Part shown: positions 51,714 through 60,879 of the stretch, piece by piece
Numbering within the stretch: position 1 is the stretch's first letter
Layout: each line of letters starts with the position of its first letter
Assembly: GCF_039521745.1 (NCBI RefSeq)
Contig: NZ_BAAACT010000004.1
Length of the DNA: 64,000 bases
Direction: 5' to 3' (one strand)
Source: Faecalicatena contorta
GTDB taxonomy: Bacteria; Bacillota; Clostridia; Lachnospirales; Lachnospiraceae
Position numbers and translations under genes: made by a program
Notes under the pieces: generated by a model
What the model saw: the letters and a program-made list of their open reading frames with translations, nothing else
Databases searched by the model: none
What the model was told of the DNA's origin: nothing

Positions 51714-52595
51714 TTGAAGTTAACAGCAAAAAAAACTGCGCCATACAGATATCTTGCCCCAACAATACTGTTAATGATTGTTTTTATGGTTATCCCTATC
51801 TGCATGGTAATCGGTTACTCTTTTGTGGATGGGGCTGTCGTCTCAAAGAATCCGGATTTTGTCGGATTGGCAAATTATAAGACCATATTTGCAGACAGCG
51901 AGTATTTAGGCGCAATATCGAACACTATCATCTTTGTGGTGGTAAGTGTTGTTGCACATTTGGTTCTGGGTATGTTATTTGCGATGCTGCTGAATACCAA
52001 ATATTTTGGGACCAGAACCAAAACAATTGCCCGTGTTATTTATATTCTTCCGTGGGTATTTACGGCATCAGTTGTTGCGATTTTGTGGAAATTAATGTTA
52101 CAGCCGTCGGGTATTGTTAACTATCTTCTGTCCGTTTTTCCGCAGATATCCCAAAATACGGAGTGGCTGAGTAATAGAGAGCTTGCGTTGGCGGTGATCT
52201 GCTTTATCAACATCTGGTGTGGTTATCCGTTTTATATGATTAGCATTCTTGCAGGCCTGCAGGGAATTTCCGGGGATTTGTATGAGAGTGCGGCAATTGA
52301 CGGGGCGACAGGTGTTAAGAGTTTTCTGCATATTACCATTCCGCAGCTGAAACCGATTTTGATTAGTATCGCAATGTTGGATTTTATCTGGACGCTGCAG
52401 TCCTTCAATGTTATCTGGATGTTGACAGGCGGCGGCCCGGTAAATGCAACAGAGACGGTGAGTATATATATTTACAAAAAAGCGTTCCAGAAGGTTGATT
52501 ATAGTATGGCGGCAACGGCAGCTACGATATTGCTTGTAGTCTGCATATTCGTTGCAATCTTCTATGTGAAACAGCAGAAGAAAGTGAGGGAATAG
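51714..52595 (+). CDS. Sugar ABC transporter permease, MalF type
   Basis: 293 residues, six membrane helices, EAA loop visible as YESAAIDGATGVKSFLHITI. The start is TTG, supported by GGAGGGACTGATT. Partner of the following permease. Confidence 0.92.
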   Translation: MKLTAKKTAPYRYLAPTILLMIVFMVIPICMVIGYSFVDGAVVSKNPDFVGLANYKTIFADSEYLGAISNTIIFVVVSVVAHLVLGMLFAMLLNTKYFGTRTKTIARVIYILPWVFTASVVAILWKLMLQPSGIVNYLLSVFPQISQNTEWLSNRELALAVICFINIWCGYPFYMISILAGLQGISGDLYESAAIDGATGVKSFLHITIPQLKPILISIAMLDFIWTLQSFNVIWMLTGGGPVNATETVSIYIYKKAFQKVDYSMAATAATILLVVCIFVAIFYVKQQKKVRE

Positions 52596-52598
52596 GAG

Positions 52599-53435
52599 AT
52601 GGTTGGAAGTTATAAAAAATCGACGAAGGTCATAGTTTCTATTCTTTTGGTTTTGGGAGGTTTATTTTCGGCATTTCCGATCTTGTGGATGATCTGCTCT
52701 TCACTGAAATCCAATTCGGCCATTTTTTCCTGGCCGCCCAAATTTATTGACTCATCAGCCAGTTTATCGTCCTATATTGCAGTGCTGACGGATTCCACGA
52801 AGGTAAGATTCTTCATTAACAGTTATATTGTAGCGGGCTGCGTAGTTCTGCTGACATTGTTTGTCGGAATCCTTGCAGCATATGCATTCAGCAGGTTTGA
52901 CTTTCCAGGAAAAGAGATTTTTAATTCCCTGATTGTCAGCGTACAGGCGATTCCGCCGATTGTACTGCTGATTCCGTACATGGGCATGATTGTTGCAATG
53001 AAGCTTTTTAATACATATTTGGCATTGATTCTAACCTATCTGATTACGACACTGCCGTATTGTATCCTGATGATGACGGGATATTTTAATACCTTGTCCA
53101 AGGAGCTGGACGAGGCGGTAATGATTGACGGCGGATCCAGATGGAAAGCGCTTTGGACTGTATTAGTACCGATCTCGATACCTGGAATGGTCTCTGTAGG
53201 GATGTACACCTTTATGCAGGCATGGAATGAATATCTGTTTGCGCTGGCATTGACACAGACAACCAATATGCGTACGGTTCCGATCGGCATCAACTTATTG
53301 ATGGGACAGCATGCGTATGACTGGAGCCAGATGATGGCCATGAGCGTACTCGGATCCATACCAGTACTGATTTTGTTTATCTTTTTCCAGAAATACTTTA
53401 TTGCCGGCATGTCTTCCGGCGGTGTAAAGGGCTAA
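52599..53435 (+). CDS. Sugar ABC transporter permease, MalG type
   Basis: 278 residues with six membrane helices and the EAA loop DEAVMIDGGSRWKALWTVL. It starts three bases after the preceding stop, so it is translationally coupled. Confidence 0.92.
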   Translation: MVGSYKKSTKVIVSILLVLGGLFSAFPILWMICSSLKSNSAIFSWPPKFIDSSASLSSYIAVLTDSTKVRFFINSYIVAGCVVLLTLFVGILAAYAFSRFDFPGKEIFNSLIVSVQAIPPIVLLIPYMGMIVAMKLFNTYLALILTYLITTLPYCILMMTGYFNTLSKELDEAVMIDGGSRWKALWTVLVPISIPGMVSVGMYTFMQAWNEYLFALALTQTTNMRTVPIGINLLMGQHAYDWSQMMAMSVLGSIPVLILFIFFQKYFIAGMSSGGVKG

Positions 53436-53483
53436 TGGAAAATGGATATATTATATTAATTTGAAGAAAAGAGGAGAATGACT

Positions 53484-54344
53484 ATGTTAATGAACATGAA
53501 AGAATTACTTGCTGTTGCGAATGAGAATAATTTTGCTGTACCTGCATTTAACATTAGCGACTATAATATGTTTAACGGTATCATGGAGGCATCTGAGGAG
53601 AAAAATGCACCTGTGATTATTGCAATCCATCCGGATGAACTAAGCCATATCTCAACGGAGATGGTAAAGGGGATTGTGGAGAGAATACATAATTCTTCCA
53701 TACCGGCGGTTATCCATCTGGATCACGGCGGAACTTTCGGCCAGGTAATTACGGCGATCCGTGCAGGATTTACCTCTGTTATGATTGACGCTTCCAGCCA
53801 GCCGTATGAGGGGAATGTTGCAACATGCCAGAAAGTCTGCGAGGCCGCACATGCGGTGAATGTGTCCGTAGAGGGGGAACTCGGCACTATAGGAAATACG
53901 GATTCAGTAGAGACAACAGCACCCGATGAGATCCTATATACAGACCCGATGCAGGCAAAGGATTTTATTGAGAAGACGGGGATTGACTGTCTGGCAATCG
54001 CAATCGGAACCTGCCATGGCATTTATCCGAAGGATAGGAAGCCCGAACTTCGTATTGACATTCTGGATGAAATTAAAAAAGTGGTAAACGTACCGCTTGT
54101 ACTTCACGGCGGCTCTTCTAACAAGGATTCAGAAATCGCAAAATCCGTGGAGCACGGCGTAAATAAGATTAATATTTCCAGCGATATTAAGGCAGCTTAT
54201 TATGAGAAGATGAGAGAGGTTCTTCAGGATGCGTCTCTGCGCGAGCCAAACCAAATCCAGCCTATCTGCGTGGAAGCGATGAAAAAGGTGGCTTTTGATA
54301 AGATTGACCTGTTCCAGGCGGCAGGAAAGGCATCATTATACTAG
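53484..54344 (+). CDS. Class II ketose-bisphosphate aldolase family, copy 1
   Basis: 286 residues. Zinc-site motifs AVIHLDHGG, VEGELGTIG and VLHGGSSNKD and the C-terminal ISSDIKAAYY are those of the FbaA/GatY/KbaY family. Cleaves a ketose phosphate to DHAP plus an aldehyde. Together with the kinase and the second aldolase it should split the imported sugar. ATG 53484 is favoured over 53478 by spacing from GAGGAG. Confidence 0.9.
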   Translation: MLMNMKELLAVANENNFAVPAFNISDYNMFNGIMEASEEKNAPVIIAIHPDELSHISTEMVKGIVERIHNSSIPAVIHLDHGGTFGQVITAIRAGFTSVMIDASSQPYEGNVATCQKVCEAAHAVNVSVEGELGTIGNTDSVETTAPDEILYTDPMQAKDFIEKTGIDCLAIAIGTCHGIYPKDRKPELRIDILDEIKKVVNVPLVLHGGSSNKDSEIAKSVEHGVNKINISSDIKAAYYEKMREVLQDASLREPNQIQPICVEAMKKVAFDKIDLFQAAGKASLY

Positions 54345-54406
54345 AGGGTTATCCGTTTCAGGATAATAAGAAAGAAACATTTTATGAGACCGAAGGAGAC
54401 TGCAGA

Positions 54407-55612
54407 ATGAATGAGAGAATTGCATTAGGCTTTCATACATGTGTAGATTATGAACTGAAATGGGATACACAGGTGGTAGAAGCGCAGATTAAGGCATTTG
54501 ATATCCATGCGGATGAGCTGAAGCTGGATATCGAGGTTGATTCGGAACGCGCAATTTGGATTATGAGCCTTGCCCATTTACAGGCAGGCATCGGATGTGA
54601 GATGGTTCCGTCCACGTCGGAGGTGTGCGTTGAGTTTGCGAATCATTTTGACTACGAAGTGACACTGGGGGGAACCCCTACCCGCGCGGGAATTATTCTG
54701 GACCGCCTGGGGTATCCAAGCGTATTGCAGACCAGCTGCTACAATGAACATGTAAAACGGCTTCTGCCGTCAAAGATCCGGGCCCTGCCGGGGGTGGGAC
54801 CGGATCAGAATAAGATATTTCCGCACGTGGTTTTGCAGTGCCATAAGGGCGTGAGGATTCAGGCAAATGACATTGATTTCGTGACTCCCAGAGAGAACCG
54901 TATTTTGATCTCCCGGGATGAAGACAGCCTGAATATGCCTGTCCTGCCGGATGAATTCGGTAAGATGATCGGCGGGTGTGAAGTGTTCCTGCTGGGTTCT
55001 TTTTCGGAGCTTCTGGACACGGACGTGCTGAAAGACCGGATAGAGAAGACGAAGAAACTCTTCTCCTATCTGCCGGATGAGGCGGTCGTAGTCATGGAGG
55101 ATGGATGTTATGTGAAGAAGAATTTTCGCGGCTATGTCCACCGGCAGCTGGCGCCTCAGATCGATGTGCTGAGTATGAATGAAGACGAACTGCAGCAGTA
55201 TATTGGGAAGTCGATAGATATACTTGATCCAGAGGCAGTGGAAGAAGCGGTAAACTATGTCTATGACCATTCGGGCATCAAGCTGATTCTGGTTCATTCT
55301 GCCGCGTGGGCACTGGTCTACGGGGAGAATGCAGCTGCAATGAAAGCATCTCTGGAGGGCGGAGTCACGATGGCGGCAACACGCTTCCGGATCGGGGACA
55401 ATTTTACGCCGGAAGACTATGAACAGACCAAAGATATTCCGGTTAAAAAGGAAAGCGCAGCATTCTGTGAGAGAATGAGAGAGAGACTGGGAGAGAAGAT
55501 TTACTGTATCCCCTGTAAAGATTTGAGCTATGTGAAGAATCCGACGGTAGTCGGCCTGGGCGATTCTTTTGCAGGCGGGCTTCTGCCGGGCCTGTTGAAA
55601 GAAAACAGATAA
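54407..55612 (+). CDS. ADP-dependent phosphofructokinase/glucokinase-like sugar kinase
   Basis: 401 residues. The ribokinase-like fold of the ADP-dependent PFK/GK family is recognisable: EVTLGGTPTRAGIILDRLG, VFLLGSFSELLD, VLSMNEDEL and the catalytic GLGDSFAGGL. The family is best known from archaea and occurs in some Clostridia. Its place between two aldolase genes suggests it phosphorylates the ketose made by the isomerase. Substrate position and phosphoryl donor are not proven. Confidence 0.85.
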   Translation: MNERIALGFHTCVDYELKWDTQVVEAQIKAFDIHADELKLDIEVDSERAIWIMSLAHLQAGIGCEMVPSTSEVCVEFANHFDYEVTLGGTPTRAGIILDRLGYPSVLQTSCYNEHVKRLLPSKIRALPGVGPDQNKIFPHVVLQCHKGVRIQANDIDFVTPRENRILISRDEDSLNMPVLPDEFGKMIGGCEVFLLGSFSELLDTDVLKDRIEKTKKLFSYLPDEAVVVMEDGCYVKKNFRGYVHRQLAPQIDVLSMNEDELQQYIGKSIDILDPEAVEEAVNYVYDHSGIKLILVHSAAWALVYGENAAAMKASLEGGVTMAATRFRIGDNFTPEDYEQTKDIPVKKESAAFCERMRERLGEKIYCIPCKDLSYVKNPTVVGLGDSFAGGLLPGLLKENR

Positions 55613-55642
55613 AATTAGACATCATTTGAAGGAGAATACACA

Positions 55643-56497
55643 ATGTATGAAAAAACAGAAAATATATTAAAAATGGCAAAGGAAAGCAACACTGCGGTGA
55701 TCTCATTCATCTGTATGGATTATACGATGGCAAGATCGGTCGTATATGCTGCAGAGGCAGCAAACACACCGGCAATGGTTATGTTGTACCCGGAGCATGT
55801 TACGGTCCAGCACACAACAGGATTTGCTAATTATGCGGCCATGGTAAAGGAACTGGCAGGCGAGGTGAAGGTGCCGATTGGGCTGCATGCGGACCACGAT
55901 TTTACGTATGATGCCATTATGAATACGATAGGGGCCGGCTTTGAGTCGGTTATGATTGATGGGTCTATGAACGATCTGGAAACTAATATTGCACTGACTA
56001 AAAAAGTAGTGCTTAAGGCCCATGAGTCAGGCGTATGTGTAGAGGGCGAGATCGGACATGTGGGAGCTGCCGCTTCTTCTGATAATGCAAATGAGGATCT
56101 GTTTACAAAAGCGGATGCGGCAGAAAAATTCTGCAGGGAGACGGGAGTGAATTCACTGGCTGTTTCTATTGGAAATGCACATGGTGAATATAAAGACACC
56201 CCGCACCTGGATATAGCGCGGCTGGAGGAGATCCATGCGGCTACAGATGTATCGCTGGTGCTTCATGGAGGAAGCGGCATACCGGACGACCAGCTGCTGA
56301 CAGCATTCTCTAAGGGAATTAACAAATTCAACCTGGGGACGGAATTTTTAGGCAGATATTATGATGCAGTGGCGGCATTTTCCCAGGAGAATGCAGACAA
56401 TCCGGATCCGGTTAAGATTATCAATCTGCCGGAGTATGTGCAATCCAGGTTACAGCCATACCTAGAGGAACGTCTGAAAACTCTTTGTCACTTTTAG
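55643..56497 (+). CDS. Class II ketose-bisphosphate aldolase family, copy 2
   Basis: 284 residues. Same fold as copy 1 (GLHADHDFTYDAIMNTIGAG, VEGEIGHVG, VLHGGSGIPDDQ) but clearly diverged. Two class II aldolases flanking one kinase could act on different stereoisomers or form a hetero-oligomer. Confidence 0.88.
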   Translation: MYEKTENILKMAKESNTAVISFICMDYTMARSVVYAAEAANTPAMVMLYPEHVTVQHTTGFANYAAMVKELAGEVKVPIGLHADHDFTYDAIMNTIGAGFESVMIDGSMNDLETNIALTKKVVLKAHESGVCVEGEIGHVGAAASSDNANEDLFTKADAAEKFCRETGVNSLAVSIGNAHGEYKDTPHLDIARLEEIHAATDVSLVLHGGSGIPDDQLLTAFSKGINKFNLGTEFLGRYYDAVAAFSQENADNPDPVKIINLPEYVQSRLQPYLEERLKTLCHF

Positions 56498-56510
56498 GCG
56501 AAAAAGGGAG

Positions 56511-56532
56511 CAGTTCGGGCCTGCCCGAACTG
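56511..56532 (+). terminator. Hairpin after the second aldolase gene
   Basis: CAGTTCGGGC and GCCCGAACTG, a perfect ten-base stem with a CT loop. A T-run is lacking, so it may be a weak terminator or stabiliser. Confidence 0.5.
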
Positions 56533-56732
56533 TTGCCAAGAGAGAACATAAAGACACTGTGCACAACAGAATATTAGTGACAGAGGGCGGCATATATGAT
56601 ACTATAATAACGGAACACTCTCGGAAACTTTAACGATAGTTATGAGGCCAATATACACATTTATGTAAGATGTGGTCGTCCTCTGCGAAATTGCCGGGCG
56701 TGGATCGAAACAAGTATATGGGGTAGAGAGCT

Positions 56733-57581
56733 TTGAAAAATGATAATATTTTACAGAGGGAAGTCCTTGATGTCATAAAAGAAAAGTATGGAGAAATATT
56801 TGCAGCAGAAAAAAAGGTTGCGGATTTTGTTCTGCAAAACCCACAGAAAACAGTGGATTCCAATGTATCGGAGATTGCAAAGCAGAGCGGGGTAAGCGAT
56901 GCTACAGTTGTGCGTATGTGCCATCATATCGGATATACAGGATATTATCAGTTTCGGATTACTCTGGCAAGAGACTTGGGGAAAAAGCAGTACGAAGGCA
57001 TCGTGATTCCGAAGAGCAGCGGGGCAATCGAAAAACTGTTCCACGACTATGCAGAGAAGCTGATAGCGATTGGCAGGAGAATAGATGCCGAAACCATGTG
57101 GAACTGCGTGAACCTCTTAAAAATATGCAATGTAGCACATATTATAGCAATCGGGAATACCTGTTCTGTTTCAAAGTATATGGGGTTCCGGCTGGGAAGG
57201 CTTGGAATAAGAAGTACCTTTGAAGCCTCAGCGGAATTTTTTATGAACCATATCAACCTTGCGGAACCGGGAGATATTGTGATAGCGATCTCAAAATCCG
57301 GCACGTCAAAACCCGTAGTTCTGGGAATGGAACTGGCCAGGGAAAAAGGGCTTAAGAACATTGCTATTACAGACCATGTGGAATCTCCGGTCTCGGAGCT
57401 TGCAGATTATGTACTGCTGTCCAGCGGGGAAGACGAACCTTTCAACTACTACAAAGACTATGCGCAAACTAACGTAATGGCGACGATTGACGCGCTTTTG
57501 AATTTTGTTACGAATGAAGAATGGATAAAGATGAAGCAGGCAGACAGGCCTGAAATGATTCTATCAGAGTATAAGATATAA
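56733..57581 (+). CDS. RpiR-family transcriptional regulator with SIS domain
   Basis: 282 residues. N-terminal helix-turn-helix (about 25-80, VSEIAKQSGVSDATVVRMCH) and C-terminal sugar-isomerase domain (about 125-265, VIAISKSGTSKPVVLGMELA). It senses a phosphosugar, most likely an intermediate of this operon. The start is TTG with a weak ribosome site. Confidence 0.9.
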   Translation: MKNDNILQREVLDVIKEKYGEIFAAEKKVADFVLQNPQKTVDSNVSEIAKQSGVSDATVVRMCHHIGYTGYYQFRITLARDLGKKQYEGIVIPKSSGAIEKLFHDYAEKLIAIGRRIDAETMWNCVNLLKICNVAHIIAIGNTCSVSKYMGFRLGRLGIRSTFEASAEFFMNHINLAEPGDIVIAISKSGTSKPVVLGMELAREKGLKNIAITDHVESPVSELADYVLLSSGEDEPFNYYKDYAQTNVMATIDALLNFVTNEEWIKMKQADRPEMILSEYKI

Positions 57582-57655
57582 GTTGCTATATTTGATAACA
57601 GATAGCAGGGACCAGGCGCCCTGCTATTTGGATATAGAAAGGATGGGGTTATAGT

Positions 57656-58339
57656 ATGAAACGTTCAAGAATCAATGCAGTGATCAAGGACATGGAGGCG
57701 TTAATCGCAGAACACAGATTCGAGATTCCGCCGTTCGCAAAGCTGACTGCGGAGGAATGGCAGGACATGGGACACGAATACGATGAGGTTCGTGACAACT
57801 GCCTGGGATGGGATATTACAGATTATGGCCTTGGTAATTTTGATAAGGTGGGATTCTCTCTTCTTACAATCCGAAACGGGAATCAAAAGCTGCCGGATAA
57901 GTATCCCAAGCCGTATGCGGAAAAGCTTTTGATGCTGTATGAGGGGCAGACGGCTCCGATGCATTATCACTGGAACAAGATGGAAGATATTATAAACCGC
58001 GGCGGAAACGATATATATATCACTGTGTACAATGGAGCGGAAGACAAATCTATGCTGGATACAGACGTTGTTGTACATACAGACGGAAAAACAGAAGTGG
58101 TTCCTGCGGGGACGAAGATCTGCTTAAAACCAGGCCAGAGTATTACGATTACTCCATATATGTATCATGATTTCATTGTTCCGGAGACCGGCGGTTCCGT
58201 ATTACTGGGAGAAGTATCCATGTGTAATGATGATGAAAATGATAACTGCTTCTATGAGCCGATCGGGCGTTTTCCGGAAATAGAGGAGGATGAAAAGCCT
58301 TACCGCCTGCTCTGTACGGAGTATCCAAAGGCGCGGTAA
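57656..58339 (+). CDS. D-lyxose isomerase-like cupin ketol-isomerase
   Basis: 227 residues with similarity to D-lyxose isomerases (Lyx_isomer): LGWDITDYGLGNFDKVGFSL, metal-binding MHYHWNKMEDIINRGG (two His and Glu) and MYHDFIV (third His). It interconverts an aldose (D-lyxose, D-mannose) and its ketose (D-xylulose, D-fructose). The first chemical step of the operon pathway (inferred). Confidence 0.85.
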   Translation: MKRSRINAVIKDMEALIAEHRFEIPPFAKLTAEEWQDMGHEYDEVRDNCLGWDITDYGLGNFDKVGFSLLTIRNGNQKLPDKYPKPYAEKLLMLYEGQTAPMHYHWNKMEDIINRGGNDIYITVYNGAEDKSMLDTDVVVHTDGKTEVVPAGTKICLKPGQSITITPYMYHDFIVPETGGSVLLGEVSMCNDDENDNCFYEPIGRFPEIEEDEKPYRLLCTEYPKAR

Positions 58340-58430
58340 TTGGGATGATCGGGTTATAGAAGCCATATGCGGGGCTTTGGGAAGGAAGAAAAGATAAAGT
58401 GCCGCGGGGATATACATATAAAAAATAAAA

Positions 58431-58492
58431 CAGGTTCTTTTGACACAGGAACGGGGTAAATCCCGTACCCAAGAGTCGGAAGAACCTTTTTT
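58431..58492 (+). terminator. Terminator of the second sugar operon
   Basis: AGGTTCTT pairs with AAGAACCT followed by TTTTTT; within it GAC/GTC and GGG/CCC form an extended multi-stem. The rest of the gap 58340-58737 holds a GGGCAT...ATGCCC hairpin (58561-58582) and the promoter below. Confidence 0.75.
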
Positions 58493-58656
58493 CGTGATAT
58501 AGTAAATTCCGCTGGGATTTCTTATACATTATTCCGCAGTTTAGTGCGGATCCGCCCGTAGGGCATGCATTACGGGATGCCCTTTGGGTATACATAAAAC
58601 CATTCGGGAGATGCAGACGGTATTCAAAAGATTTGAGTGGCCTGGTTAAAATGTGT

Positions 58657-58696
58657 ATAACTGGACATTTAGAGTAAACCAGTTATGTGCTATCAT
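58657..58696 (+). promoter_or_regulatory. Operator and promoter of the pyridoxal kinase gene
   Basis: ATAACTGG (58657-58664) and CCAGTTAT (58679-58686) form a perfect inverted repeat over the -35 region; TTTAGA, 17 bases, TATCAT follow as promoter. A regulator responding to vitamin B6 status is an inference; no regulator gene is adjacent. Confidence 0.5.
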
Positions 58697-58737
58697 GGCA
58701 TGTAAACAGCTGGGGCAGAAAGGAATGAGGGTATATT

Positions 58738-59637
58738 ATGACTAAGAAAATTGCAGTCATCAATGATTTGTCGGGATTCGGGCGCTGCTCCCTGACGGCC
58801 GCCATCTCTGTGTTATCGGTCATGGGAGTACAGCCATGTCCGCTACCTACGGCGGTTCTGAGCGCACAGACAGGGTATCCCAGTTACTATTGCGATGACT
58901 ATACAGATAAGATGCAGTATTTCCGGCGGGAGTGGAAAAAGATGGATGCCCGGTTCGACGGAATCTACACAGGATTTGTAGCCAGTGAGCGGCAGATTGA
59001 AAATATTTTTGAATTCTTGGATACGTTCAGGAGGAAGAAGACCTTTCTTCTGGTAGACCCGGTGATGGGGGATAATGGGAAGGTTTATACCATGTTTACA
59101 GAAAAACTGTGCAGCCTCATGAGGGAACTGGTTCTCCAGGCCGACGTGGTGACGCCCAACCTGACCGAGCTTTGTCTCCTGACAGATACGGACTTCAGAA
59201 TGATCCGGGAATTAACCGATGAGAAGCATCTGCTCGTTGTAGTTGAGCAGATGGCCGCAAACCTGATGAAGAGAGGGCCGAAGAATGTAGTGGTGACGGG
59301 TATACATTTCCGGGATGCTAAAGACGGTGTTGTGAAAATGGGAAATCTGGCGGTCAGCGGAGGAAAGAAGAGTTTTTCCGCGTTTCCATATATCGGGGGA
59401 AGTTATTCCGGGACGGGAGATCTCTTCGCATCCGTTGTTGCGGCGGGGATGGCGAGAGGGGACGAGATATCCGCCAGTATAGAACTTGCCGGAGCTTTTA
59501 TTGAACGGGCAATCACAGATTCTGTGAGGGAAGGCATCCCGCGCAATGATGGTGTGGATTATGAACAGCACCTTGGTATGCTGCTCCCGAAGCAGCGTCA
59601 GAATAGAGAGAAGGAGAGTGGGACACATGAGGAATAA
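58738..59637 (+). CDS. pdxK: Pyridoxal/pyridoxamine kinase
   Basis: 299 residues of the PfkB-like PdxK/PdxY family: INDLSGFGRCSLTAAISVLS, LPTAVLSAQTGYPSYY, VDPVMGDNGKVY, VVTPNLTELCLLT and the catalytic YSGTGDLFASVV. Phosphorylates B6 vitamers in salvage. Overlaps the following ECF gene by 11 bases. Confidence 0.92.
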   Translation: MTKKIAVINDLSGFGRCSLTAAISVLSVMGVQPCPLPTAVLSAQTGYPSYYCDDYTDKMQYFRREWKKMDARFDGIYTGFVASERQIENIFEFLDTFRRKKTFLLVDPVMGDNGKVYTMFTEKLCSLMRELVLQADVVTPNLTELCLLTDTDFRMIRELTDEKHLLVVVEQMAANLMKRGPKNVVVTGIHFRDAKDGVVKMGNLAVSGGKKSFSAFPYIGGSYSGTGDLFASVVAAGMARGDEISASIELAGAFIERAITDSVREGIPRNDGVDYEQHLGMLLPKQRQNREKESGTHEE

Positions 59638-60145
59638 CACATCAAAAATAACAGCAGCCGGACTGTTTGCAGCTATGATTACGATTATGACAGCTTACAT
59701 CTGCCATATCCCTTACGGGGCAAACGGCGGCTACATTCACTTTGGGGATGCACTGATCTATCTGGGGGCGGTATTTCTTCCCAGGCCGTACGCGCTGGCT
59801 GCCGCTGCGATCGGCGGGGGGATGGCGGATCTGCTTACCGCACCGATGTGGGCGCCTGCCACAATTATTATAAAAATGCTGATCACACTGCCATTTACAA
59901 GCAGGGAAGGCCGGATTATGGCGCCTAGAAATATTGCGGCTCCATTTATTGCCGCGGTCATCTCTGCGGCGGGATATTATCTGGCAGAGGGGATTCTTTT
60001 TGGTTCCTTTGTGGCTCCGCTGGCATCGCTGGCCGGAAGCGCAGTGCAGTCCGGTGGAAGCGCGGTGATCTTCCTTGCACTGGCAGCAGCGCTGGATAAG
60101 GCGCGTGTAAAGGATAAGACGCAGAAATTACTGCATCTGTGCTGA
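59627..60145 (+). CDS. ECF transporter S-component, probably for a B6 vitamer
   Basis: 172 residues, about five membrane helices, with GGYIHFGDALIYLGAVFLPR typical of this S-component group. The start at 59627 (GAAGGAGAGTGGGACAC) overlaps the kinase stop. Coupling to pyridoxal kinase suggests pyridoxine or pyridoxal as substrate. The shared ECF energising module is elsewhere. Confidence 0.82.
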   Translation: MRNNTSKITAAGLFAAMITIMTAYICHIPYGANGGYIHFGDALIYLGAVFLPRPYALAAAAIGGGMADLLTAPMWAPATIIIKMLITLPFTSREGRIMAPRNIAAPFIAAVISAAGYYLAEGILFGSFVAPLASLAGSAVQSGGSAVIFLALAAALDKARVKDKTQKLLHLC

Positions 60146-60197
60146 TGGCGATAACAGTTATAAGGTTTGAAAATATTTAGATTAAGAGGTAAATGAG

Positions 60198-60794
60198 ATG
60201 GCTGATATTTTATATACGTATAAGAACCAGGTGTATGCCAATATTACAAATTTATGTGACTGCCGGTGCGAATTCTGCATTCGCAGCCATGAGGACGGAG
60301 TTGGGGATGCGGAGACCCTCTGGCATAAAAAGGATCCTTCTCTGGAAGAAATCATTGCGGCTATGGATGAGTTTGATTTTCAGGGATATCAGGAGCTGGT
60401 ATACTGCGGGTACGGGGAACCGACCTGTGCGCTGGAGAATCTGGTAAAATCCGCGAAGTATGCCAAAGAAAAATATGGCGTTTCGGTGCGGATTAATACA
60501 AACGGGCTGGGTAATCTGTACCATGGAAAGGATATAGTGCCCATACTGGCGGAGGTGGCGGATTCTATATCCATCAGCCTGAATGCGCCTACTAAAGAAG
60601 AGTACACCCGGGTTACACGGCCTAATTTTGAAAATGCATTTGAAGCCCTGTTGGAGTTTGCCGAGAAGTGTGAGAAAATGATTCCCCAGGTAAAGATGAC
60701 TGTAGTGGATGTACTGCCGGAGGAGGCGATTGAGGCAAGCAGGGAACTGGCGGAATCCATTGGGGTAGAATTAAGGGTCAGAAGATATGCCTGA
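60198..60794 (+). CDS. Radical SAM protein, TatD-associated type
   Basis: 198 residues, a short radical SAM enzyme. The [4Fe-4S] motif CxxxCxxC is CDCRCEFC at about 21-28. GYGEPTCALENL and INTNGLGNLYHG are the next conserved barrel strands. It lacks a C-terminal auxiliary domain. It resembles a small group found next to TatD-family genes, recalled from memory; product unknown. Confidence 0.82.
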   Translation: MADILYTYKNQVYANITNLCDCRCEFCIRSHEDGVGDAETLWHKKDPSLEEIIAAMDEFDFQGYQELVYCGYGEPTCALENLVKSAKYAKEKYGVSVRINTNGLGNLYHGKDIVPILAEVADSISISLNAPTKEEYTRVTRPNFENAFEALLEFAEKCEKMIPQVKMTVVDVLPEEAIEASRELAESIGVELRVRRYA

Positions 60795-60824
60795 GGGAGA
60801 AGGAAGCGCCGGTACGGCATACAA

Positions 60825-60860
60825 AGGGGCCGCAAAGGGGATGGCTCCCTTTGCGGCCCT
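60825..60860. terminator. Bidirectional terminator
   Basis: GGGCCGCAAAGGG (60827-60839) pairs with CCCTTTGCGGCCC (60847-60859) around GATGGCT. It separates the radical SAM gene from the convergent map gene. Confidence 0.75.
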
Positions 60861-60879
60861 GGCTTCTCTAAATAGGCTC

